Source: Rathayibacter oskolensis (GTDB lineage Bacteria > Actinomycetota > Actinomycetes > Actinomycetales > Microbacteriaceae). From it: a DNA stretch of 64,000 nucleotides. A model generated the notes under the pieces. The model worked only from the letters and a program-made list of their open reading frames with translations, searched no databases and had not been told where the DNA came from. Shown here in pieces: positions 26,785 to 35,435 of this stretch. Within the stretch, counting starts at the first letter, position 1. The number at the start of each line of letters is the position of its first letter. The position numbers and the translations under genes are program-made. The stretch covers positions 62,001-126,000 of the forward strand of contig NZ_FXBM01000004.1 in the NCBI RefSeq assembly GCF_900177245.1, written 5' to 3'.

Positions 26785-27960
26785 TCAGGCGCGCACCCGA
26801 CCCGCCGCGACCACCACGGCCACGAGCCCCGCGCAGACCAGCGCCAGCCCCACCAGCACGCCGCCCACGCCGAGCGGCTCGGCGAGCAGCACCGTCGCGA
26901 GCGCGAGCGCGACGGCCGGCAGCACGAGGCGCGCCGGCATCGGGTGCTCCGACCCGAGCGGGGAGTGCACCGCCCACAGCAGCAGGAGGTAGGCGGCGAC
27001 CGGGACCGCGACGGTCGCGCCGATCACGCTGTTCGACGCCTCCAGGTGGCCCGAGGTCGCCGCCACCGAGGCCTCCAGCCCCGAGCCGAGGGCGGCGAGC
27101 GCCGCGAAGACGCCGAAGTGCACGTACCCCCAGAGATACGAGAGGTTCCGCCTCCGCTCGAGGAGCTCGCCGGAGGGGTGCACGTAGTAGATCCACCACA
27201 GCGCGAAGACGATCACCAGCGCGCACGCCGAGACGAGGACGAGCGACGGGCTGACTCCGGCCTCGCTGACGGCGCTCTGCACCCCGGTCACCGCGGCGAG
27301 CACGCTCTCGCCGAGCAGGATGATCGTGAACAGCCCGTAGCGCTCGGCGATGTGGTGCGGATGCCAGCTCGGCTCGCCCGCCCGCGCCGCCCACAGTGGC
27401 ACGCTGATCTCGAGCGCGGCCAGCACGAGGAAGCTCGAGATCGCGAACTCCTCGGGCAGCAGGAGGCGCAGCAGCCAGGCCACCTGGACGACCGAGAACC
27501 CGACCGCGCTGCGCAGGGCCGAGAGGCGGTGCTCCGGAGTCGACACCGCGACCCTGAGCCACTGGACGACGAGCGAGAAGCGCATGATCGCGTAGCCGAT
27601 CGTGATCGCGGCGAAGTCCCCCTCTTCGAAGGCGGCGGGGACGCCCGCGGCGAGCACGAGCACGCCGCCCATCTGCGCGAGGGTCAGCAGCCGGTAGGGC
27701 ACGTCGTCGGTGTCGTAGCCGGAGGCGAACCAGGTGAAGTTCATCCACGCCCACCAGATCGCGAAGAAGACCATCGCGAACGGGAGGACGGTCTCGGCGA
27801 GATGCCCCTCCTCGATCGCATGGGCGAGCTGGACGACGATCTGCGCGACGGCCACCACGAAGGTGAGGTCGACGAGCAGCTCGAGCGGGCTCGAGACGCG
27901 GTTCGCCTCGTCGATCGGCCGCGGCTGCATCCTCACGCGGAGGGGGCGCAGGGCGGTCAT
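26785..27960 (-). CDS. low temperature requirement protein A (LtrA) family membrane protein
   Basis: Predicted 391 residues from ATG 27960; ATG 27930 is an alternative. The family signature ELLVDLTFVVAVAQ sits near the N-terminus, with IWWAWMNFTWFASGYDTDD and AERYGLFTIILLGES further in. About ten to twelve hydrophobic segments follow. Named after a Listeria gene needed for growth in the cold; biochemical role unknown. The gene diverges from the ICMT-like gene, with a strong palindrome between them. Confidence 0.9.
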   Translation of the reverse strand: MTALRPLRVRMQPRPIDEANRVSSPLELLVDLTFVVAVAQIVVQLAHAIEEGHLAETVLPFAMVFFAIWWAWMNFTWFASGYDTDDVPYRLLTLAQMGGVLVLAAGVPAAFEEGDFAAITIGYAIMRFSLVVQWLRVAVSTPEHRLSALRSAVGFSVVQVAWLLRLLLPEEFAISSFLVLAALEISVPLWAARAGEPSWHPHHIAERYGLFTIILLGESVLAAVTGVQSAVSEAGVSPSLVLVSACALVIVFALWWIYYVHPSGELLERRRNLSYLWGYVHFGVFAALAALGSGLEASVAATSGHLEASNSVIGATVAVPVAAYLLLLWAVHSPLGSEHPMPARLVLPAVALALATVLLAEPLGVGGVLVGLALVCAGLVAVVVAAGRVRA

Positions 27961-28048
27961 GCGGCGAGAGGGCGGGTCGTCTGCATGCGCCCATCCTGCA
28001 CCGCGGGCTCGAGCCTCCGGAAGTCGTCGTCCTCGAGGGTCGAGCCTC

Positions 28049-28089
28049 CAGGAGTTGTCGTACTCGAGGGTCGAGTACGACGACTCCTG
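28049..28089. repeat. intergenic palindromic element
   Basis: Arms of 19 bases, CAGGAGTTGTCGTACTCGA and its near-perfect complement, flank a GGG centre (one G-T type mismatch). A related half-copy lies just upstream at about 28013-28044 (CTCGAGGGTCGAG shared). The element sits between two divergent genes. It could be a REP-like repeat or a regulatory stem-loop. Confidence 0.7.
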
Positions 28090-28129
28090 CGCACTCGTGC
28101 GCGCGGGCCGGCCGTGTACCGTCGCAGCC

Positions 28130-29032
28130 ATGCCCTGGGGACGCGCGTACTTCGCCGCGCAGGCCCTCGGGGGTGCCGCGTGGTGGATCGCGGTCGCGCT
28201 GTCGCCGTTCGTCCGCACCGCGACACTCGGCTCGCTCGAGCCGCTGCCGATCGCCGCCCTCGACCTGCCGCTGTTCGTCGGCGCCTCCGCCCTGGCCGCT
28301 CTCGGCGTGCGCTGGGCGGCACGGCTCGCGACCGGGTGGACCCTCCTCGTCGCGATCGCGCTCGCCGGCTACGCCACCGTGACGACGGAGGCGGGCTGGG
28401 GCGTCCTCGTGATGCTCGCGGCGGCAGGCGGCTCGCTCGCCGCACTCTGCCTCGTGACGCTCGGTCGCATCCCGACCCGCTGGATCGCCTCCGGCCCGTT
28501 CGCGTTCCGGCTCGCCTCCTCCGGGCGCTCGCCGCTGGCGCACCTGGCCGCGACCCTCGCGCAGATCGTCGTGTTCTGGGGAGGCGCTCTCGCCGTGATC
28601 CCGATCGCGATCGCGGCCCTGGAGGCGCGCTGGGTCGTCGCGCTCCCGTTCCCGTCGCTCGCTTGGCCGTTCGGCGCGGTGCTGCTCGTGCTGGCGAGCT
28701 CGCTGGGCATCTGGTCGGCGCTGTCGATGTCGCTGCTGGGCGACGGGACTCCGCTGCCGAGCGCCATGCCGAACCGGCTGGTGATCGCGGGTCCCTACCG
28801 GTGGGTGCGCAACCCGATGGCGGTCGCGGGGATCACCCAGGGCGTCGCGGTCGGTCTGCTGCTGTCGTCGTGGCTGGTCGTCGCCTACGCGCTGCTCGGG
28901 TCGGTGCTCTGGAACTACGCCGTCCGCCCGCTCGAAGAGGCCGATCTCGAGGCGCGCTTCGGGGAGTCGTTCCGGCGGTACCGCGACCGGGTGCGCTGCT
29001 GGGTGCCGCGGGTGCCCGCTCCGCGCGAGTAG
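28130..29032 (+). CDS. isoprenylcysteine carboxyl methyltransferase (ICMT)-like membrane protein
   Basis: Predicted 300 residues from ATG 28130. Several hydrophobic segments precede the C-terminal family motif GPYRWVRNPMAVAGITQG, then an EEADLEARFGESFRRYRDRV amphipathic region. These are features of ICMT-like methyltransferases (PEMT/NnrU-related), which methylate hydrophobic substrates at the membrane using S-adenosylmethionine. The bacterial substrate is unknown. Confidence 0.85.
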   Translation: MPWGRAYFAAQALGGAAWWIAVALSPFVRTATLGSLEPLPIAALDLPLFVGASALAALGVRWAARLATGWTLLVAIALAGYATVTTEAGWGVLVMLAAAGGSLAALCLVTLGRIPTRWIASGPFAFRLASSGRSPLAHLAATLAQIVVFWGGALAVIPIAIAALEARWVVALPFPSLAWPFGAVLLVLASSLGIWSALSMSLLGDGTPLPSAMPNRLVIAGPYRWVRNPMAVAGITQGVAVGLLLSSWLVVAYALLGSVLWNYAVRPLEEADLEARFGESFRRYRDRVRCWVPRVPAPRE

Positions 29033-29099
29033 TCGCGCTCGAGGGCGCATCGCGCTCGCGGTCTGCCCGCAGCATGGAGAGCACCGACGCATTGATCCT

Positions 29100-29115
29100 G
29101 TGATAGTGCGCTAAC
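29100..29115. promoter_or_regulatory. operator-like direct repeat, copy 1
   Basis: GTGATAGTGCGCTAAC contains the near-palindrome TAGTGCGCTA, similar to LacI-family operators. An identical copy lies 164 bases downstream, ahead of the catabolic operon. Confidence 0.55.
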
Positions 29116-29166
29116 TCGTCACTGGAAACGAGGCGGCGCAAGAAGCGACTGTCGTGTGCGCTCCGG

Positions 29167-29191
29167 AAAAATCCTGATCGGAGGCATTTTT
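29167..29191. other. A/T-flanked hairpin
   Basis: AAAAATCCT and AGG-C-ATTTTT can pair around a six-base loop. It sits between the two operator-like repeats in an unusually A/T-rich patch. It could end transcription from the ICMT-like gene, or be part of the operon control region. Confidence 0.35.
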
Positions 29192-29263
29192 GTAGCTCAC
29201 GATGTCGAGTGCGATCCGGCTCGACGTCGGCGAATGCGAGATCGAGCGCCCCTAGTGCTCGCG

Positions 29264-29279
29264 GTGATAGTGCGCTAAC
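29264..29279. promoter_or_regulatory. operator-like direct repeat, copy 2
   Basis: Identical to the copy at 29100 (GTGATAGTGCGCTAAC), with a GATAGT that could be a -10 hexamer. It lies 36 bases before the start of the carbon-nitrogen hydrolase gene. The likely ligand-responsive binders are the two LacI proteins encoded in this locus. Confidence 0.6.
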
Positions 29280-29314
29280 ATCGCCGTCATCCACCTCACA
29301 ACAAAGGAGTTGAC

Positions 29315-30463
29315 GTGACTGAGCCATACACCGTCGTTGCCCTCTCGCCCCTGCAGATCCCGATCGTCGAGCCGGAGGACGCGGTCCGCAACACGAAGCG
29401 CATCATCGGCTTCATGCGCACCGCCGTCGGCATGGCCTCGACCGAGGGCTACCCCGTCAAGCTCGTGGTGATCCCCGAGATGGCGATCCAGGGCATGCAC
29501 ATGGCCTTCAAGGCCGGCGACCGCGACGCCGAGAAGAAGTTCGCGCGCACCATCCCCGGCCCCGAGACCGACGAGCTCGCGAAGGCGGCCCGCGAGCTGA
29601 ACACCTACATCGCCGGCGAGCTCTACCTCGTCGCCGACGACGACTTTCCCGGCCGCTACTTCAACGTCGCGTTCATGATCGACCCCTCGGGCGAGGTCGT
29701 GTACCGCCGTGCGAAGGCCACGAGCGACGGATTCGAGGGCGGCACCCTGGGAACCACCAACCCGCACGACCTCTGGGACGAGTGGGTCGAGAAGAAGGGC
29801 GGCGGAGACGCGCTCGAGGCGATCTACCCCGTCGCCAAGACGCCCGACATCGGCAACATCGGCTACGTGATCTGCCACGAGGGCGCGTACCCCGAGATCG
29901 CCCGCGGCCTGGCCATGAACGGCGCCGAGGTCATCATCCGCGCCACGCTCATCGAGCCGCAGACGATGAACGGGATGTGGGAGGTGCAGAACCGCGCCCA
30001 CGCGATGTTCAACAACGCCATCGTGGTCGCGCCGAACCTCGGCCCCGAGCTCGGCCCCGACGGCGTGCTCAACGACCTCTTCGGCGGCCAGTCGATGATC
30101 GTCGACCACAAGGGCAAGATCATCGTCAAGCAGGACGGTCTGACCCCGGGCGACAGCTTCGTCAGCACGGTGATCGACATCGACGCCCTGCGCCGCGCCC
30201 GCCAGTCGAACGGCGTCTTCAACGGGTTCAAGGACCTGCGCACCGAGCAGTACGCGGCGATCTACGCGAAGCCGATCTACCCGAAGAACCAGTACCTCGA
30301 CGCCCCGCCGGAGGCCGGCTGGCTCGACCGCGAGCGCGCCACCCGCCAGCGCAACATCGATCTGCTCATCGAGCGCGGTGTGTTCACGGCGATCGACGTG
30401 CCTGCTGCGAACGAGCTGCAGGCCGACGAGGAGACGCTGCAGCTCCAGGACTCGAACGTCTAG
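29315..30463 (+). CDS. carbon-nitrogen hydrolase (nitrilase superfamily, amidase-like)
   Basis: Predicted 382 residues from GTG 29315, behind a strong AAAGGAG. The nitrilase catalytic triad is visible: E55 in IPEMAIQG, K134 in RRAKATS and C187 in YVICHEGAYPE. This last motif resembles aliphatic amidases and formamidases (ICDDGNYPE in AmiE). It should hydrolyse a C-N bond in an amide. It is the first gene of the locus and the only one acting on nitrogen. The binding protein gene starts 129 bases later. Confidence 0.88.
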   Translation: MTEPYTVVALSPLQIPIVEPEDAVRNTKRIIGFMRTAVGMASTEGYPVKLVVIPEMAIQGMHMAFKAGDRDAEKKFARTIPGPETDELAKAARELNTYIAGELYLVADDDFPGRYFNVAFMIDPSGEVVYRRAKATSDGFEGGTLGTTNPHDLWDEWVEKKGGGDALEAIYPVAKTPDIGNIGYVICHEGAYPEIARGLAMNGAEVIIRATLIEPQTMNGMWEVQNRAHAMFNNAIVVAPNLGPELGPDGVLNDLFGGQSMIVDHKGKIIVKQDGLTPGDSFVSTVIDIDALRRARQSNGVFNGFKDLRTEQYAAIYAKPIYPKNQYLDAPPEAGWLDRERATRQRNIDLLIERGVFTAIDVPAANELQADEETLQLQDSNV

Positions 30464-30592
30464 CTGCCCGACCGCGGCCGCTGGATGACCGCGCAGCCGC
30501 GCACGTACGCCCGGGCCGCCGCTCCCCACGGCGGCCCGGGTACCACCCACTGCACTCCCGATCACCCTCACAACGAAGTGGAAGGCACGATC

Positions 30593-31663
30593 ATGCCCAG
30601 AAACACCCGTCCCCGACGCCTGCTCGTCGGCACCACGCTCCTCCTCACCGCCGCCTTCGCGCTCACCGGCTGCCGCGCCGACACCGCCGCCTCCTCCGAG
30701 GACAAGGCGAGCGGCGAGGGCCTCGTCATCGGCTGGAGTCAGCGCGGCATCAGCGGCAGCGACTGGTGGAAGACCCTGGTCGAGGGCGGCCAGGCCGAGG
30801 CCGACAAGCTGGGCGCCACCATCCAGCTCCTCGACGCGAACGGCGACACGGTCCGTCAGAACTCCGACGTGCAGACCCTCGAGACGAAGAACGTCGACGT
30901 CGTCATCATGAACCCCAACGACCCGATCGGGGTCGGCCCCTCCGTCGCCTCCCTCGCCGACGCCGGGATCCCGCTGGTGACCGTCAACTCGAGCCTCGAC
31001 GCCTCCCTCGTGCCCGACATGTTCTGCTACGTCGCCGAGGACCAGGGGTACACCGGGTCGCTCGCCGGGACCGAGGCGGCGAACCAGGCGCTCGAGCGCT
31101 TCGACGGGAAGCCCGTGAAGATCGTCGGCATCGGCGGATTCCCGGGCGACGTGCTCAGCGACCTCCGCTTCAATGGCTTCAAGGAGGGCTTCGACGCCGT
31201 CATGGCCGAGCACCCCGACATCGAGGTCACCTACCTCGACACGAAGTACGGCGAGTGGAAGCCCGACAAGGCGCTCGACCCGATCCGCGACGCGGCCACC
31301 GCGAACCCCGACCTCAACATCGTCTACAGCATGAGCGACGTCATGAACGGCGGCGTCGTCCAGGGCCTCCAGCAGGCCGGCCTCTGGGGCCCCGACGTCC
31401 TCCTCGCCAGCTACGACGGAGGAATGGTCTCGGTCAAGCAGATGGTCGACGACCCGACCGGACCGCTGATCGCGACGGCCTCCAACCAGCCGTGGGACCA
31501 GGGTGCCGAGGCGGTGCGCATGGCCGTCGCCGCGTACAACGGCGACACCGCGGCCTGCCCCGACAAGACGCTCTACATCGACACGACGGTCGTGACACCG
31601 GCGAACGCGGCGGACTACTACATCGCCGAGGACACCTACGTGCGCGCCAAGGACGACGAATGA
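30593..31663 (+). CDS. sugar-type ABC transporter substrate-binding lipoprotein
   Basis: Predicted 356 residues from ATG 30593. A lipoprotein signal peptide ends in lipobox LTGC, with lipidated C27. The mature part has the RbsB/periplasmic-binding type-1 fold pattern: GLVIGWSQRGISGSDWWKTL, VDVVIMNPNDP, and GLWGPDVLLASYDGG. It captures a sugar or sugar derivative outside the membrane for the importer encoded next. Its stop overlaps the ATPase ATG. Confidence 0.93.
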   Translation: MPRNTRPRRLLVGTTLLLTAAFALTGCRADTAASSEDKASGEGLVIGWSQRGISGSDWWKTLVEGGQAEADKLGATIQLLDANGDTVRQNSDVQTLETKNVDVVIMNPNDPIGVGPSVASLADAGIPLVTVNSSLDASLVPDMFCYVAEDQGYTGSLAGTEAANQALERFDGKPVKIVGIGGFPGDVLSDLRFNGFKEGFDAVMAEHPDIEVTYLDTKYGEWKPDKALDPIRDAATANPDLNIVYSMSDVMNGGVVQGLQQAGLWGPDVLLASYDGGMVSVKQMVDDPTGPLIATASNQPWDQGAEAVRMAVAAYNGDTAACPDKTLYIDTTVVTPANAADYYIAEDTYVRAKDDE

Positions 31664-33222
31664 GCACCGCGCCGACCGCGGACGGCGAAGGCGCCCGGGC
31701 CCTCGACGACCGCCCGGTCGAGCTCCTCCTCCAGGGGATCACCAAGAGCTACCCCGGGGTCCAGGCCCTCAAGGGCGTCAGCTTCGCCGTCCGGCGCGGG
31801 AGCATCCACGCCCTGGCGGGTCAGAACGGGGCCGGCAAGTCGACGCTCGTCAAGATGATCTCGGGTGCCGAGACCCCGGATGCGGGAGTCATCACACTCG
31901 ACGGAGTCGCCCAGCGGTTCCGCGATCCCGCCGACGCGCAGGCCGCGGGCATCCACACGATCTACCAGGAGCTCAGCCTCGTGCCGTCGCTGACGGTCGC
32001 CGAGAACATCTTCCTCGGGCAGCTGCCGCTCACGGCCGGCCGCGTCGACTGGGCGCGGATGAACGCCGAGGCCCGCACCGCCCTCGCGCGAGTGGGCTTC
32101 GATCTCGACGTGCGGCTGCCGGTCTCGAGCTTCTCGGTCGCCGAGCAGCAGGCGGTCGAGCTGGCGAAGGCCCTCCGCAAGAACGCGCGGGTGCTGCTGC
32201 TCGACGAGCCGACCTCGACCCTCCCGCGACCCGACGTGCTGAAGCTCTTCACGGTGCTGCGCAAGCTGGCCGCCGAGGGCGTGACGCTGATCTTCATCTC
32301 GCACCGGATGGACGAGGTCTACTCGCTCTGCGACTCCGTCACCGTGCTGCGCGACGGGGTCGCCGCCGCGAGCATGACCACGGCCGACAGCTCGCCCTCC
32401 GACGTCGTGACGGCGATGATCGGCAAGAGCCTCGAGGGCTCGATCGCCGACGCCGCCCTCCGCGGGGAGCGCAGCCCCCGGCTGGGCTCCGGCGGGGGCG
32501 ACGAGGTCCTCCTCTCGGTCTCGGGTCTCGGTGAGGAGGGCCGCGTCGAGGACGTCTCGTTCGAGCTCCGCCGCGGCGAGGTGCTCGGCATCGCAGGCCT
32601 CATCGGCAGCGGGCAGTCCGAGCTGGCGGGTCTGCTCGCCGGCGCCCGGAGGAAGACCTCGGGGCGGATGAAGGTGGCCGGTGAGAAGGTCAGCTTCTCG
32701 TCGCCCCGGGACGCCATCCGGCACGGGATCGGACTGCTCCCTCAGGACCGCAAGGCGCAGGGCTTCGTGCCCGACCTCGGTGTGGCGGCGAACATCACGC
32801 TCGCCAGCATGCCGATGTTCAGCCGCTTCTCGGTGATCGACACCCGGCGCGAGCGCCGAGTGGCCCTCGACATGATCGAGCGCCTCGGGATGAAGGTCTC
32901 GAGCGTCAACCAGTCGATGAAGACCCTGAGCGGCGGCACGCAGCAGAAGGGCATCCTCGCCCGCTGGCTCGTGCGCTCCTCCTCGCTGCTCGTCTGCGAC
33001 GAGCCGACCCGCGGCGTCGACGTCGGCGCGAAGGAGGACATGTACGAGCTCCTGCGTGCCTTCGCGTCCTCCGGCGGCACCGTGATCATCGCCAGCTCCG
33101 AGATCTCGGAGGCCATGATGTGCGACCGCGTCCTCGTCATGGCGGGCGGCCGCGTCGTCGCCGAGTTCGAGCACGACGACATCGATCCGCGCGGCACCGC
33201 GCTCCTCGAACGCCTCGCCTGA
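31660..33222 (+). CDS. sugar ABC transporter ATP-binding protein (RbsA/XylG type)
   Basis: Predicted 520 residues from ATG 31660, overlapping the binding-protein stop. Two ATPase domains are present. The first has Walker A GQNGAGKST, signature SVAEQQ and Walker B VLLLDEP. The second has the degenerate Walker A GLIGSGQSE (no Lys), as usual for this family, with LSGGTQQKGILARWL and CDEPTRGVDVG. It powers uptake through the permease at 33281. Confidence 0.94.
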   Translation: MSTAPTADGEGARALDDRPVELLLQGITKSYPGVQALKGVSFAVRRGSIHALAGQNGAGKSTLVKMISGAETPDAGVITLDGVAQRFRDPADAQAAGIHTIYQELSLVPSLTVAENIFLGQLPLTAGRVDWARMNAEARTALARVGFDLDVRLPVSSFSVAEQQAVELAKALRKNARVLLLDEPTSTLPRPDVLKLFTVLRKLAAEGVTLIFISHRMDEVYSLCDSVTVLRDGVAAASMTTADSSPSDVVTAMIGKSLEGSIADAALRGERSPRLGSGGGDEVLLSVSGLGEEGRVEDVSFELRRGEVLGIAGLIGSGQSELAGLLAGARRKTSGRMKVAGEKVSFSSPRDAIRHGIGLLPQDRKAQGFVPDLGVAANITLASMPMFSRFSVIDTRRERRVALDMIERLGMKVSSVNQSMKTLSGGTQQKGILARWLVRSSSLLVCDEPTRGVDVGAKEDMYELLRAFASSGGTVIIASSEISEAMMCDRVLVMAGGRVVAEFEHDDIDPRGTALLERLA

Positions 33223-33280
33223 CCGGCGACCCCACCTCCGGCGCTGCCGGGCCCCTCACGACCTCAAGGATGAGACGACC

Positions 33281-34366
33281 ATGCCCAAGAACACCCTCGA
33301 ACGGCCGCCCGCTTCGCGGCGACCCGACACCTCCTCCTTCGCGGCGGTGACCGAGCGACCGGCCTCCGCGGCCGGGTCGCTCGCCCGCCGCATCCTCCCC
33401 AAGAGCTACCTCGTGCTCGTGCTGGTCGCGATCATCGTCGTGGGCTACTACGTGTCGGCCGACTTCCTGACGCTGCGCAACGCCGAGAACGTCATCGCGG
33501 CGGCCTCGATCGTCGCGGTCCTCGCGGTGGGCCAGTTCTTCGTGGTCCTCACCGGAGGCATCGACCTGTCGGTCGGGTCGACGCTCGCCCTGTCGACGGT
33601 GGTCGTCGCCCTCACGCTACAGTCGGGGCTCTCGGCCGAGCTGTCGGCGGCCCTCACGCTGCTCTGCTGCGCGGCGGCCGGGTTGATCAACGGCCTCCTG
33701 ATCGTGTGGCTGCGCATCCCGCCGTTCATCGCGACCCTCGCGATGATGAGCGCGATCAAGGGCTTCAGCTACATCATCCAGTCGACGAGCCTGATCCAGA
33801 TCCTCGACGAGCGCTTCATCGACGAGTTCTCCCGCGCCGAAGTGCTGGGGGTCCGCAGCCCGGTGCTCATCTTCATCGTCGTCGCGGTGCTGGCCGGACT
33901 GGTCGCGCGGTTCACGACGTTCGGCCGGTCGCTCTACGCGATCGGCGGCAACCCCGAGGCGGCCCGCCTGTCGGGTCTGCCGGTCGCGCGCAACCTCATC
34001 ATCACCTACACGATGTCGGGACTGCTCGCCGGCCTCGCCGGCCTGATCGCCGCCGCGCAGCTGCGGCAGGGCTCGTCGCTGATCGGAGTCGGCTACGAGC
34101 TGGACGCGATCGCCGCGGTGGTCGTCGGCGGAGCATCGCTGATGGGAGGCAAGGGCGACCCGATCAGCGCTGTGATCGGGGTCTTCGTCCTCGCGACGAT
34201 CATCAACATCATGAACCTCGTCGGCATCTCGTCGGAGCCGCAGCTGGTGATCAAGGGCGGGGTGATCATCATCGCGGTGTTCCTCTCGAGCGCCGGAGGA
34301 GTCGCGCGCATCGGTGCCTTCTTCGCCAAGCACGGTCCCCGTCGCCGCGTCGCCCGGGCGAGCTGA
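33281..34366 (+). CDS. sugar ABC transporter permease (RbsC type)
   Basis: Predicted 361 residues from ATG 33281. Eight to ten hydrophobic segments carry the family stretches VLTGGIDLSVGSTLAL, LWGRFTTFGRSLYAIGGNPE-type (here VARFTTFGRSLYAIGGNPEA) and VVVGGASLMGGKGDP. It forms the membrane channel with the ATPase and lipoprotein just upstream. The lacI gene follows after 4 bases. Confidence 0.94.
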   Translation: MPKNTLERPPASRRPDTSSFAAVTERPASAAGSLARRILPKSYLVLVLVAIIVVGYYVSADFLTLRNAENVIAAASIVAVLAVGQFFVVLTGGIDLSVGSTLALSTVVVALTLQSGLSAELSAALTLLCCAAAGLINGLLIVWLRIPPFIATLAMMSAIKGFSYIIQSTSLIQILDERFIDEFSRAEVLGVRSPVLIFIVVAVLAGLVARFTTFGRSLYAIGGNPEAARLSGLPVARNLIITYTMSGLLAGLAGLIAAAQLRQGSSLIGVGYELDAIAAVVVGGASLMGGKGDPISAVIGVFVLATIINIMNLVGISSEPQLVIKGGVIIIAVFLSSAGGVARIGAFFAKHGPRRRVARAS

Positions 34367-34370
34367 GCCG

Positions 34371-35435
34371 ATGTCCAGGCCCGCGGAGGCACCGGGGGGC
34401 GGCCGCGGGGCCCGGATGGTCGACGTCGCACGGCTGGCCGGGGTCTCGCAGCAGACGGTGTCCCGCGTCGTCAACGGCTCGCACAACGTGACCCCCGAGA
34501 TCCGGGAGCGCGTCGAGCGCGCGATCGGCCAGCTGCGCTACCGCCGCAATCCCGCGGCCCGGGCGCTCGCCGGCCGGAGGTCGATGAACATCGGGATCGT
34601 CAGCTTCGGGCTCGCCCAGTACGGGCCGTCCGTCGCCCTCACCGGCATCGCCGACGAGGCACGGCGGTCGGGCTATGCGACCAACCTCGTCACCCTCGGG
34701 GCGGTCGACCGGTCGAGCATCCGAGCGGCCCTCGATCACCTCGTCGCCGACCTCGTCGACGGGATCGTGGTCCTGGCGCCGCTGACCTCGGCCGTCCACG
34801 CGATCGACGGGTTCGAGGCGGCGGTACCGCTCGTCGCCTTCGAGCCGGGGGGAACCCCCTCCGGAGCGACCGTCGTGACGGACGAGGTGGCGGGGGCGAG
34901 GCTCGCGACCGAGCACCTCCTCGGACTCGGCCACCGGACGGTGCACCACCTCGCCGGTCCCAGCGGCTGGCTCGCCACGGACGCGCGGATCAGGGGCTGG
35001 TCGACGGCGCTCAGCGCGGCCGGCCGCCCCCACAGCCCCACCGTCGTCGGCGACTGGTCCACCTGCTCGGGCTACCGCGCCGGCACCGAGCTCGCGGCCG
35101 ACCCGGAGCTCACGGCGGTCTTCGCCGCCAACGACCAGATGGCGCTCGGCCTGCTCGCGGCGCTGGCCGACGCCGGACTCCGGGTCCCCGCCGACGTCAG
35201 CGTCGTCGGCTTCGACGACATCCCCGAGGCGCGCTACTTCCGCCCCGGCCTGACGACCGTGCGCTTCGACTTCGAGGCGGTCGGCCGGCTGGCCGTCGAC
35301 CGGATCCTCGCCCTCATGGGCTCCGACGACGCGGACCACGTCGTGATCCCGCCCGTCGGCGCCACCCTCGTGACCCGGCACAGCGCCACCCCTCATCAGC
35401 CTCACCACACTCGACGAAGAGAGAGACGACCATGA
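34371..35435 (+). CDS. LacI-family transcriptional regulator (locus copy 1)
   Basis: Predicted 354 residues from ATG 34371. The helix-turn-helix reads MVDVARLAGVSQQTVSRVVNG, followed by the sensor domain with GIVSFGLAQYGPSVAL and VFAANDQMALGLLAAL. It lies inside the operon between permease and aldo/keto reductase genes and overlaps the latter (ATGA). It is strongly similar to the LacI at 38909 along its length (for example GPSVAL, VDRSSIR and RGWST are shared), so the two are paralogues. The likely operators are the repeats at 29100 and 29264. Confidence 0.94.
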   Translation: MSRPAEAPGGGRGARMVDVARLAGVSQQTVSRVVNGSHNVTPEIRERVERAIGQLRYRRNPAARALAGRRSMNIGIVSFGLAQYGPSVALTGIADEARRSGYATNLVTLGAVDRSSIRAALDHLVADLVDGIVVLAPLTSAVHAIDGFEAAVPLVAFEPGGTPSGATVVTDEVAGARLATEHLLGLGHRTVHHLAGPSGWLATDARIRGWSTALSAAGRPHSPTVVGDWSTCSGYRAGTELAADPELTAVFAANDQMALGLLAALADAGLRVPADVSVVGFDDIPEARYFRPGLTTVRFDFEAVGRLAVDRILALMGSDDADHVVIPPVGATLVTRHSATPHQPHHTRRRERRP

